DNA of 39,214 bases from Schwartzia sp. (in: firmicutes) (GTDB lineage: Bacteria; Bacillota; Negativicutes; Selenomonadales; Selenomonadaceae): assembly GCA_017458745.1 (NCBI GenBank), contig JAFTAB010000046.1:1-39214 (forward strand), given 5' to 3'. Shown in pieces: positions 14,479 to 21,818 of this stretch. Made by a program: the position numbers and the translations under genes. Every line of letters begins with the position of its first letter. Within the stretch, counting starts at the first letter, position 1. Under the pieces are notes generated by a model. The model was not told where the DNA came from. It was given only the letters and a program-made list of their open reading frames with translations, and ran no database searches.

Positions 14479-15366
14479 ATGAAAATATTGGTTACCGGCA
14501 TCACGGGGCAGCTTGGCTTTGACGTCATGAGGGAGATTGAGCTGCGCAACAGGACATCCATTGACAACGGGGGCGAGGCTCTTTTTGAGGCTGTCGGCGC
14601 GACTCGAAAGGAGATGCCGCTTGACGCGCCCGACAAGATTGATTCATACATAGAGAGCGTGAGACCCGACGCCATTATAAATTGCGCGGCATATACTGCC
14701 GTGGACAAGGCGGAGGACGAGCCGGAGCTGGCGGAGACTATAAACGCGAAAGCTCCCGGCGTGATAGCGCGGGCGGCTCACGACATCGGGGCGAGGCTCA
14801 TCCATATCAGCACGGATTACGTTTTCCCCGGCGAGGGCGATGATTTTTACGAGGTGAGCGACGAGACGGGGCCCCGAAACGCGTACGGCATTTCAAAGCT
14901 CGATGGAGAGCGCGCCGTGCGTGAGGCGACTAACAGGCATTTCATCGTGCGCATTTCGTGGGTTTTCGGCATAAATGGCAAGAATTTCATCCGCACGATG
15001 CTCAATCTCGCTAAGACTCATGATAGCCTCACGGTCGTCAATGACCAGATTGGCTCGCCGACGTACACCGCTGACCTCGCGTCGCTACTCATCGACATGG
15101 TGCAGACTGAAAAGTATGGCACATATCATGCGACGAATGAGGGCGTGTGCTCATGGTATGATTTGGCGTGCGAGGTGTTCCGTGTGCGCGGGCTCGATGT
15201 CAATGTCACGCCCGTGCCGTCAAGCGAGTACCAGACCAAGGCGACGCGCCCGAAAAATTCCCGCTTGTCGAAAAAGTCGCTCGATGACGCGGACTTCAGG
15301 CGACTGCCGCGATGGCAGTACGCGGTCGAAAGATACCTCGAGGAGCTAAAGGCCATCGGCGAATAA
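14479..15366 (+). CDS. rfbD: dTDP-4-dehydrorhamnose reductase
   Basis: A 295-residue SDR-type protein of the usual RfbD/RmlD length. It has the N-terminal NAD(P) motif VTGITGQLG, the NCAAYTAVDKAEDEPELA stretch diagnostic of RmlD, the strand ISTDYVFPG, and the active-site YGISKLDGE (Y-x3-K). It reduces dTDP-4-dehydro-L-rhamnose to dTDP-L-rhamnose, the last step of the precursor pathway for rhamnose-containing surface polymers. The other rml genes are not in the window. GAGGAG precedes the ATG. A terminator and a REP-like repeat separate it from the next SDR gene, so the two sugar enzymes are probably separate units. Confidence 0.93.
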   Translation: MKILVTGITGQLGFDVMREIELRNRTSIDNGGEALFEAVGATRKEMPLDAPDKIDSYIESVRPDAIINCAAYTAVDKAEDEPELAETINAKAPGVIARAAHDIGARLIHISTDYVFPGEGDDFYEVSDETGPRNAYGISKLDGERAVREATNRHFIVRISWVFGINGKNFIRTMLNLAKTHDSLTVVNDQIGSPTYTADLASLLIDMVQTEKYGTYHATNEGVCSWYDLACEVFRVRGLDVNVTPVPSSEYQTKATRPKNSRLSKKSLDDADFRRLPRWQYAVERYLEELKAIGE

Positions 15367-15425
15367 AATGAGAATTATTAAGAGGGCGTTTTATATTTCC
15401 GCTGAACCTAGTCGAATTTACTCAT
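15363..15425 (+). repeat. REP-like intergenic hairpin repeat, copy 2
   Basis: AAAATGAGAATTATTAAGAG, then GGGCGTTTTATATTTCCGCTG, then CTAGTCGAATTTACTCAT, i.e. the same three blocks in the same order as 3137-3198. It overlaps the last codons of the reductase gene. Confidence 0.65.
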
Positions 15426-15455
15426 TATCATCGTATAAAAAGTTTTGAAAAAGTT

Positions 15456-15492
15456 GGACGCCGCGCTGTCATGTAGCGGCGTCCTTTATTTT
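15456..15492 (+). terminator. Rho-independent terminator after the reductase gene
   Basis: GGACGCCGC (15456-15464) pairs perfectly with GCGGCGTCC (15476-15484), followed by TTTATTTT. Confidence 0.88.
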
Positions 15493-15566
15493 GATAGTCT
15501 TGATTGTAAATTTGCCAAGTGGTAAAATGAGCATAATTGTTATGAAAGATTTGGAGCGATATTTTT

Positions 15567-16502
15567 ATGAAGGTTTTGGTAACGGGCGGGGCCGGGTTCA
15601 TCGGCTCGCATCTGATGAGGTATCTTTTGGAGAATGGCTATGACGCTGTCGCGCTTGACAATCTCACTGTCGGGAGCCGTGAAAATCTCCTTCCCGACAT
15701 GGAGCTCATCGAGGCGGACGTGCTCTCTGACAGGCTCACGGGCATTGTCGCGCAGGGACGCTATGATGCCATAGTCCACCTCGCGGCGCAGACCATGGTG
15801 AACACGTCGATGGATATGCCGCGCTTTGACGCGGAGCAGAACATAGCGGGCACGATAAACGTGATGGAGGCGGCGCGCGACGCGAACGTCGAGCGAGTGA
15901 TACTGGCTTCGACCGCGGCGGCGTATGGCGACGTGCTGGAGACGGAGCTGCCGATAAAGGAGACTCATAAAAGAGCCCCGATGTCATTTTACGGGCTTTC
16001 AAAATCGGTCGCCGAGCAGTACCTCGACATGTACCATAAATCTTTTGGAATCGACTATATCGTGCTGCGGTTCGCCAATGTGTATGGCGAGCGTCAGGGC
16101 AACGGGGGCGAGGGCGGCGTCATCAGCATATTCTGCAATGCGCTCGCCGGCGGCAATGACATCACCATATTCGGCGACGGCGAGCAGACGCGCGACTTCA
16201 TCTACGCGGGCGACATAGCCAGCGGCATAGCGGCGTCGCTCAGCGCAAAGCCGAAGGCCGCCAATGTCGCGTACAATCTCTCGACGCAGACGGAGACGAG
16301 CCTGCGCGAGTTGGTCTCGGTGCTAGGCAATATAAAGGGCAGTCCCATCATACCGAAGTATGGGCCTGAAAGACCGGGCGACATATATAAGTCTATGCTC
16401 TCAAACGGCAGAGCAAAGAGGGGGCTTGGCTGGCGGCCGATGATGCCGCTGGAGGAAGGCCTCAGGAGAACGTATGAATATTTCAAAGGAATCACTGATT
16501 AA
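15567..16502 (+). CDS. NAD-dependent nucleotide-sugar epimerase (UDP-glucose 4-epimerase-like SDR)
   Basis: A 311-residue extended SDR. It has the glycine motif VTGGAGFIGSH, VHLAAQTMVNTSMDMP, the catalytic STAAAYGD serine strand and YGLSKSVAE (Y-x3-K), and the substrate region NVYGERQGNGGEGGVISIF, with later FGDGEQTRDFIYAGD. This is the pattern of the UDP-glucose 4-epimerase branch; it should convert a UDP-hexose to its epimer for surface polysaccharide assembly. Exact sugar specificity cannot be read, so I give no gene symbol. The start has a weak ribosome site (GGAGCG). Confidence 0.88.
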   Translation: MKVLVTGGAGFIGSHLMRYLLENGYDAVALDNLTVGSRENLLPDMELIEADVLSDRLTGIVAQGRYDAIVHLAAQTMVNTSMDMPRFDAEQNIAGTINVMEAARDANVERVILASTAAAYGDVLETELPIKETHKRAPMSFYGLSKSVAEQYLDMYHKSFGIDYIVLRFANVYGERQGNGGEGGVISIFCNALAGGNDITIFGDGEQTRDFIYAGDIASGIAASLSAKPKAANVAYNLSTQTETSLRELVSVLGNIKGSPIIPKYGPERPGDIYKSMLSNGRAKRGLGWRPMMPLEEGLRRTYEYFKGITD

Positions 16503-16617
16503 GTCAAGTCGTGACCCTGTCGAGGAATTTTTTCGTCAGGCAAGGAAAAGGGCTTGAAGGCGTAGCATCGCTACGTCGAGAGCACTTTGACACAGCATGA
16601 CGGAAAAAGAACCGGCA

Positions 16618-16648
16618 GCCCGAAACAGTCCACTGGACTGTTTCGGGC
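16618..16648. terminator. Perfect 31-nt palindrome, terminator-like stem
   Basis: GCCCGAAACAGTCCA and TGGACTGTTTCGGGC flank a single C. The stem is strong but lacks a good T tail. Its core TCCACTGGACTGTTTC is shared exactly with the MITE-like elements at 21541 and, in part, at 31053, suggesting common origin. Confidence 0.55.
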
Positions 16649-16691
16649 GGGACTTATTCAGTGGTTCCGTGGAAAAAAGATAGAAAAGAAG

Positions 16692-16720
16692 AACGTCGAT
16701 TCAATGGAATCGGCGTTTTT
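16692..16720 (+). terminator. Rho-independent terminator
   Basis: AACGTCGATTC (16692-16702) pairs with GAATCGGCGTT (16706-16716) with one wobble pair, then a T run. It probably ends the epimerase transcript and lies 20 nt before the YdcF start. Confidence 0.7.
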
Positions 16721-16740
16721 GAAAAGGATATTTTATCCCG

Positions 16741-17505
16741 ATGATTTATATTCTGAAATTTGGCGCGAGCTTTATTCTGCCGCCGGGGATTTTTTTCGTG
16801 ACGCTTGCCGCGATTGCTGCTTGGGCATGGCGGCGCGGCGAGAAAAAAATCTCATGCGCGATTTTGTCTCTCACTTTCATTTTTTATCTGCTGTCTACCA
16901 GTGTCGTGGCCGACTCGCTGCTGCGAAGCCTCGAGTCGAGATACACTCCCCCCTCCGAGCCATACGGCGACGTGATTGTTGTGCTCGGAGGCGGCGCGAC
17001 GAAGGACACGCCCGACATCTGCGGCGAGCAGGGGCAGCTCACCGCCTCGCCGTCGAGCAGGCTGCTGACGGCGGCGCGGCTTTACCGCGTGCTGCGCGTG
17101 CCGATCATACTCTCGGGCGGGCAGGTCTACGCTGACAGCGGCCCCGAGGCTTGGATTGGCCGCCGCGTACTCATCGGCCTCGGCGTCGATGAAAACGACA
17201 TAATACTCGAAACGGATAGCCTTAATACCACGCAGAATGCCATCTTCTCGTCGAGGATTATAAGGGAGCGCGGATTCAGAGAGCCTGTCCTCGTGACCTC
17301 GGCGTTCCACATGCCGAGGGCGGTGCTGTGCTTCGAGAGCCGTGGCGTGGACGTCGTGCCGTTTCCGGCGGATTTTCAGGCCAACCGCGAGGCGAGGGAC
17401 TTCCACTATTCGCGCATGAGGCCGTCGTCCGACGCGCTGGCCGCGAGTTCCGTCGTGCTCCAAGAAAAACTCCGTATGCTGGTGACATTGATTACAGGCA
17501 GGTAA
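16741..17505 (+). CDS. YdcF family (DUF218) membrane-anchored protein
   Basis: A 254-residue protein. Two membrane segments at the N-terminus (about residues 8-30 and 37-56) are followed by a DUF218 domain: VIVVLGGGATKD, SRLLTAARLYR, PIILSGGQVY, ETDSLNTTQNA, VLVTSAFHMPRA and the closing helix. This is the YdcF/ElyC/SanA-like fold; members act in envelope or polysaccharide metabolism, but the reaction is not established. The MATE gene begins 8 nt after its stop, so the two are probably co-transcribed. Confidence 0.87.
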   Translation: MIYILKFGASFILPPGIFFVTLAAIAAWAWRRGEKKISCAILSLTFIFYLLSTSVVADSLLRSLESRYTPPSEPYGDVIVVLGGGATKDTPDICGEQGQLTASPSSRLLTAARLYRVLRVPIILSGGQVYADSGPEAWIGRRVLIGLGVDENDIILETDSLNTTQNAIFSSRIIRERGFREPVLVTSAFHMPRAVLCFESRGVDVVPFPADFQANREARDFHYSRMRPSSDALAASSVVLQEKLRMLVTLITGR

Positions 17506-17513
17506 CTCAGACC

Positions 17514-18860
17514 ATGGTAAAAGACCTCACAGAGGGTAGCCCGGCGCGGCTCATCCTGATGTTCACGCTCCCGCTGCTTGCGGGCAATATATTTCAGCAG
17601 CTTTACGCTTTCGTTGACACGCTGATCGTCGGGCGGTTTCTCGGCGTCAATGCGCTTGCCGCCGTCGGATGCACGGGCTGCTTGATGTTCCTGATGATGG
17701 GATTTGTCATGGGGACATCGGCGGGGCTGTCCATCGTGACGGGTCAGCGGTTCGGAGCGCGCGACGAGGAGGGAGTGCGGCGCAGCGCAGCGACCTGCGG
17801 CATAGTCGCAATCGCGCTCTCCATATTGCTGACGATTTTCGGCATATTGACAGCAAAGCCCCTGCTCGTGCTCATGGAGACACCCCCCGAGATTTTGGAG
17901 GGCGCGACGTCGTTCATCAGCATCATATACGGCGGCGTCGCGCTCATAATGCTCTTTGCGACGCAGACGAATCTCATCCGCTCGCTCGGCGACAGCCGCA
18001 CCCCCACCATAATGCTCGCCTGCGGCCTTGGGCTGAATATCATATTCGAGCCGATATACATCATCGGGTTCGGCTGGGGCATCCCCGGCGCGGCGCTTGC
18101 CACCGTCTCATCTCAGGTCTTCGCTAATCTCATCTGCTTCTTCTATATCGTAAAAAAAGTGCCCGCGCTGCGGACAAGGCGCAGCGACTGGCGCGTGTCG
18201 CGCGAGGAGATATGGCGTCATCTGCGCGTGGGTCTTCCGATGGGGTTCCAAGGCTCGGTCATCGCGATAGGGGCAATCATTCTTCAAGTCGCGCTCAATA
18301 ATCTGGGGCCGATTTCCGTTGCCGCATACGCAGCCGCGCAAAAAATCGACACGATAGCGGTCATGCCGATGATGTCATTCGGGATGGCGATGGCGGCGTA
18401 CACGGCGCAGAACTATGGGGCGCAAAAACTCTCGCGTATAAAAGAGGGCGTCAAAAAGTGCATCATGATGTCGGGCGCTTTTTCCATCGCCGTGGGCGCA
18501 TTCAATATTCTGCTCGGCTCGCGTATGATCGAGCTGTTCGTTGGCGCGGAGGAAACGCAGGTAATAGAGTACGGCACGGCATACCTCGTAATCAACGGGG
18601 CTTGCTACATCATCCTGTCGCTGCTCTTTATCCTGAGGTACACGCTTCAGGGGCTGGGGCAGACCGTCGTTCCGACCATCGCCGGCATGATGGAGCTTCT
18701 TATGCGGGCGATAGCCGCGCTGGTGCTTTGCAAATACTTCGGCTACATCGGCGCGTGCTGGGCGAATCCGCTCGCGTGGGTGGGGTCGCTCGCGCCGCTT
18801 TTGATGGCGTACGTCGTCACGCGTAGGACGCTGGTTGACAGGGCGCAGTCCGCTCGCTGA
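17514..18860 (+). CDS. MATE family efflux transporter
   Basis: A 448-residue protein with 12 hydrophobic segments, the normal MATE length. LPLLAGNIFQQLYAFVDTLI then VGRFLGVNALAAVG is the classic MATE N-terminus, and the second half repeats the fold (GLPMGFQGSVIAIGAIILQ, AQNYGAQK). It should export cationic drugs or metabolites in exchange for Na+ or H+. The ATG at 17514, 8 nt after the ydcF stop with an AGG upstream, is preferred over the longer open frame that overlaps ydcF and has unrelated sequence. An imperfect hairpin (AGCAATG/CATTGCT, 18878-18902) lies just downstream. Confidence 0.9.
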   Translation: MVKDLTEGSPARLILMFTLPLLAGNIFQQLYAFVDTLIVGRFLGVNALAAVGCTGCLMFLMMGFVMGTSAGLSIVTGQRFGARDEEGVRRSAATCGIVAIALSILLTIFGILTAKPLLVLMETPPEILEGATSFISIIYGGVALIMLFATQTNLIRSLGDSRTPTIMLACGLGLNIIFEPIYIIGFGWGIPGAALATVSSQVFANLICFFYIVKKVPALRTRRSDWRVSREEIWRHLRVGLPMGFQGSVIAIGAIILQVALNNLGPISVAAYAAAQKIDTIAVMPMMSFGMAMAAYTAQNYGAQKLSRIKEGVKKCIMMSGAFSIAVGAFNILLGSRMIELFVGAEETQVIEYGTAYLVINGACYIILSLLFILRYTLQGLGQTVVPTIAGMMELLMRAIAALVLCKYFGYIGACWANPLAWVGSLAPLLMAYVVTRRTLVDRAQSAR

Positions 18861-18948
18861 CGTAGCTGATGAAAATGAGCAATGCGATTTTTTGTCATTG
18901 CTTATCATATATATCATAGCTAAATTATATGAGGAGGAATGAATAATC

Positions 18949-19713
18949 ATGGGCTACAAACTTTGGGAGACATTTCAGGAATTGAGGGACGACTATGAAT
19001 GGGTGGAGCTGTCGCATCCGCTTGACAACGATACCCCCGTTTGGTCGGGCATACCCGCCGGATCGGTCGAGCTATCAAAGACGGTTTTCGACTGGGGCAA
19101 TCCGATGCTGGAGTGCCTGATTCAGACATTCAAATTCCCGGGGCAATTCGGCACGCATATTGATTTCCCGGGGCACTTCATCAAGGGCGCGCCCCTTTCC
19201 GACGCGTACGGCGTCATGAACTCGGTCTATCCTCTTTGCGTCATCGACGTGACAGCGAAGGTCGCTGATGATGCCCGCTACGCCGTGACGGTGGACGACA
19301 TAAAGCTCTATGAAGAAAGATATGGCGAGATACCGGAGGGGGCTTTCGTTGCTCTGCGCACCGACTGGCATAAATACTGGCCTGACATGGAGAAACTCTC
19401 GGGCATAGCCGAGGATGGCAGCGAGAATTTCCCCGGCTGGTCGCTCCCCGCGCTGAAATATATATACGAGACGAGGAACGCGGCGGCAAACGGACACGAG
19501 ACGCTCGACACCGATGCCTCGAAGCTGGCCGCGGAGGCGGGCGACCTCGCGTGCGAGCGGTACGTGCTGGAGAAGGGGAAGCTCCAGATAGAGGTCATGG
19601 ACAATCTTGACAAGGTTGCGCCCGCGGGGGCGATCCTGATAGCGGCATGGCCCAGAATCAAAAACGCCACGGGACTGCCCGCGAGAGTATTCGCCATAAC
19701 GCCCAGACAATAA
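18949..19713 (+). CDS. Cyclase family protein (kynurenine formamidase-like metal hydrolase)
   Basis: A 254-residue protein of the PF04199 cyclase family. VELSHPLDNDTPVW at the start and the metal motif FGTHIDFPGHF (HxDxPxH) are the signature; the C-terminal GHETLDTDAS and later strands complete the fold. Relatives include kynurenine formamidase and isatin hydrolase, which open amide rings or bonds with Zn or Mn. The substrate here is unknown. AGGAGG precedes the ATG by about 10 nt. A LysR regulator follows on the same strand after 127 nt and may control it. Confidence 0.87.
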   Translation: MGYKLWETFQELRDDYEWVELSHPLDNDTPVWSGIPAGSVELSKTVFDWGNPMLECLIQTFKFPGQFGTHIDFPGHFIKGAPLSDAYGVMNSVYPLCVIDVTAKVADDARYAVTVDDIKLYEERYGEIPEGAFVALRTDWHKYWPDMEKLSGIAEDGSENFPGWSLPALKYIYETRNAAANGHETLDTDASKLAAEAGDLACERYVLEKGKLQIEVMDNLDKVAPAGAILIAAWPRIKNATGLPARVFAITPRQ

Positions 19714-19763
19714 TGCCTATGATTTCTAATTTTTTTCTAAATCATTGAAATATGGTTAGATTC

Positions 19764-19775
19764 ATAGTATACTAT
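19764..19775. promoter_or_regulatory. Perfect 12-bp palindrome before the LysR gene
   Basis: ATAGTATACTAT lies in the AT-rich gap between the cyclase-family gene and the LysR gene. A T-N11-A-type palindrome in this position is a plausible autoregulatory site for the LysR protein. The evidence is the symmetry and location only. Confidence 0.35.
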
Positions 19776-19840
19776 TAGTAAAATATAAATGAGATATTTT
19801 ATAATATGTATAATATAAAATATTTTTAGAGGCGATGGCG

Positions 19841-20749
19841 ATGAATCTGACATATTATCGTAATTTTGTGCTTGCGACCGAGACAGGCAACCTCACAAAA
19901 GCAGCGAAGATCGCTCACATTGCCCAGCCGGCTCTGACGCATCAGATAAGGGTGCTGGAGGAGGAATTTGGGACGAGGCTTTTTGAAAGCGGCAGAGGCC
20001 GCCATCAGCTGCGCCTCACCGACACGGGATGGACGCTTTACAGGAGGGCAAAGCAGCTATGCCAGATTGAGGACGAGACTGTCGCCGAGATGTCGGAGAG
20101 CATGAGCGGTACCAATGCGGTGCTTTCGTTCAGCATGGCGTCGCCGCGAGTGCCCGTGTTTGTCTCGCGCTATGTCGAGCCATTCACCAGGACGCACCCC
20201 GACATTCGCTATGACATCCGCGAGACTTTTCATCTGGCGACGCTTGACGATGTGCTGCATGGCAATTCCGAGATCGGCATAACGAATATCGCCATCCCCG
20301 ATGCGTACCATTTTGACGTGCTGTTCTCGCATCCCGAGCATTACTATATTGTCGGGCACGAGGACAATCCATGGCTGGATTTGTCTGAGCCGATTGAGAG
20401 CATGGCGGCGCTGCGCGACATGCCTCTCGTCATCCTGCAAGGTCATCAGCGCATCATAGAATCGACCTGCCTCGATGAGGGGATTGTGCCGCTCATTCGT
20501 GCTCGCGTCGGGACTCTCGCGACATGCCTGGAGTTTGCGGCGCGCAATATAGGCCTTGCGCTCATTTCGCTGGGGGGGCCTTGCGCGCTGGCGCATGACC
20601 TCAAATTCGTTCCGATAAAAAGGGAGCGGTTGACGACCTCGATGCTCATGCTGAAGCTGAAGGGACGCCGCCTGTCAAAGGCGATGGGCGAGTTCGTGGA
20701 GATGTACATCGAAATGGAGAAGCATAAAAATAATACTGAGCCTGAATAA
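19841..20749 (+). CDS. LysR-type transcriptional regulator
   Basis: A 302-residue protein of standard LysR length. Residues 2-60 are the HTH: TYYRNFVLATETGNLTKAAK, then HIAQPALTHQIRVLEEEFG, TRLFE. The rest is the periplasmic-binding-protein-like effector domain (LSFSMASPRVPVFVSRYVEP onward). AGAGG stands 8 nt before the ATG at 19841; the ATG at 19835 is too close to it. It lies downstream of the cyclase-family gene on the same strand, rather than divergent as is more usual, and may sense a substrate or product of that enzyme. Confidence 0.9.
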   Translation: MNLTYYRNFVLATETGNLTKAAKIAHIAQPALTHQIRVLEEEFGTRLFESGRGRHQLRLTDTGWTLYRRAKQLCQIEDETVAEMSESMSGTNAVLSFSMASPRVPVFVSRYVEPFTRTHPDIRYDIRETFHLATLDDVLHGNSEIGITNIAIPDAYHFDVLFSHPEHYYIVGHEDNPWLDLSEPIESMAALRDMPLVILQGHQRIIESTCLDEGIVPLIRARVGTLATCLEFAARNIGLALISLGGPCALAHDLKFVPIKRERLTTSMLMLKLKGRRLSKAMGEFVEMYIEMEKHKNNTEPE

Positions 20750-20831
20750 AAATCTTAAAACAGAGCCACCAATCACCGCCTGCTTCCGAGCAGAAGAAAT
20801 ACGCGCCGCAAGTGTGAAATTCAAATGAATG

Positions 20832-20877
20832 AAAAAGCCTCTTGATGAGACAGGAAATCTCGTCAAGAGGCTTTTTT
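20832..20877 (+). terminator. Rho-independent terminator
   Basis: AAAAGCCTCTTGATGAGA pairs with TCTCGTCAAGAGGCTTTT around a 7-nt loop, with a T run. It ends the LysR transcript and, read in reverse, can also stop the carbonic anhydrase transcript coming from the other side. Confidence 0.88.
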
Positions 20878-20942
20878 TATTCGATGATTATGAGCGTTTA
20901 TTTCCCGATTAAGAAGCGGGAGTTTTATTGTCAGTCAGCATC

Positions 20943-21503
20943 TTATAAAAATTCTACTTTTCCGCTGTCGATGTGGTAGACAGCGCCCATGGCAGTGACC
21001 GAGAGTTTTTTGCCGAGGTTCTTTTCGACCTCCGAGCAGCTGTTTTTCACGTTGAGAGCCACAGCCTTGTCGCTGTCTTTCTCGCTGCCGATAGCCGCGA
21101 GTATTTTATCTATTATGGATTTTACATAGCCGTCGGGCGCATGATGGCCTGAGTCGAGCGCCGCGCCGACAGCCCCGCAGCGCGTGTGCCCCAGCACCAG
21201 CACGAGGGGAGTGCCGAGATGCCCAGCCGCGTACTCGATGCTGCCAAGCTCGATGTCCCCGACTACGAAGCCCGCGACACGGATGACGAACAGCTCGCCT
21301 ATCCCCGCGGAGAAAATGCTCTCCGGCACCACGCGCGAGTCGGAGCAAGTGACGACTATCGCGTAGGGGAACTGCCCCTCCTTGCAGGTTTTTTCGCGAA
21401 TCGCGGGCGAGATGTCGCCCTGCCCCGATGTCGCCGTCAAATATTTCGCGTTTCCGTCCTTCAGCCGTTGCAAAGCCTCCTGAGCCGTCATTGTTTTCTC
21501 CAT
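20943..21503 (-). CDS. Beta-carbonic anhydrase
   Basis: A 186-residue protein. Zinc ligands are C53 in VTCSDSRV, H106 and C109 in GHTRCG; the D55-R57 dyad is present. It interconverts CO2 and bicarbonate in the cytoplasm. AAAGGAGG 9 nt before the ATG at 21503 fixes the start; the longer open frame upstream runs into a MITE-like repeat. It is a single-gene unit. In an anaerobe of this type it may supply bicarbonate to carboxylases or recycle CO2 from 2-oxoacid oxidation. Confidence 0.92.
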   Translation of the reverse strand: MEKTMTAQEALQRLKDGNAKYLTATSGQGDISPAIREKTCKEGQFPYAIVVTCSDSRVVPESIFSAGIGELFVIRVAGFVVGDIELGSIEYAAGHLGTPLVLVLGHTRCGAVGAALDSGHHAPDGYVKSIIDKILAAIGSEKDSDKAVALNVKNSCSEVEKNLGKKLSVTAMGAVYHIDSGKVEFL

Positions 21504-21540
21504 GAATATAGCCTCCTTTTCGTTAGATGATAAGTAATTG

Positions 21541-21649
21541 TAAAATCTGCATTTTTCGTGAAACCCCTCCGGCGCTTTGCGAGAAACACTCCACTGGACT
21601 GTTTCTCCCCTTTCAGGGGAGGCTTGGTACTGCACTTGCCAACAAAAGC
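21541..21649 (+). mobile_element. MITE-like element, copy 1 (unit a)
   Basis: A start block TAAAATCTGCATTTTTCGTG is followed by CCCCTCCGGCGCTTTGCGAG, AAACACTCCACTGGACTG, TTTCTCCCCTTTCAGGGGAG and GCTT. The same blocks occur in the same order at 31053-31171 and, inverted, at 35462-35610. No transposase is encoded, so it would be moved in trans if at all. Confidence 0.65.
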
Positions 21650-21757
21650 AATCTCTAAAAACTGCATTTTTTGTGAATTCCCCCGTCAGCTTCGCTGACA
21701 CCCCCCTCTAAGAGGGGGCTATAGACTCACTCGTTGAGGGCTGACGGAGGGAGCTTT
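21650..21757 (+). mobile_element. MITE-like element, copy 1 (unit b, related end)
   Basis: It begins AATCTCTAAAAACTGCATTT, the terminal sequence of the element, but the interior differs: CCCCCGTCAGCTTCGCTGAC, then CCCCCTCTAAGAGGGGG and a closing GGGCTGACGGAGGGAG that can pair with the opening block. It is therefore a second type of palindromic unit sharing the same end. Confidence 0.55.
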
Positions 21758-21818
21758 CTAAATAAATTACATTATCCGCCTGTCTGCGCGATAAGTGCAA
21801 TTTAATCAGATTCAATTC

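Larger units (their letters stand above)
16503..16740 (+). other. Structured intergenic region after the epimerase gene
   Basis: A CGTAGC-atc-GCTACG hairpin at about 16561-16575 is followed by a perfect 31-nt palindrome (16618-16648), a REP-like fragment (GGGACTTATTCAGTGG), and a terminator-like stem (AACGTCGATTC/GAATCGGCGTT, 16692-16716, then TTTTT). No coding potential was seen. Confidence 0.6.
21504..21818. other. Intergenic region filled by MITE-like repeats
   Basis: The 315 nt between the carbonic anhydrase start and the histidine kinase stop hold the carbonic anhydrase ribosome site and two tandem palindromic repeat units (described separately). No small gene was seen. Confidence 0.6.
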
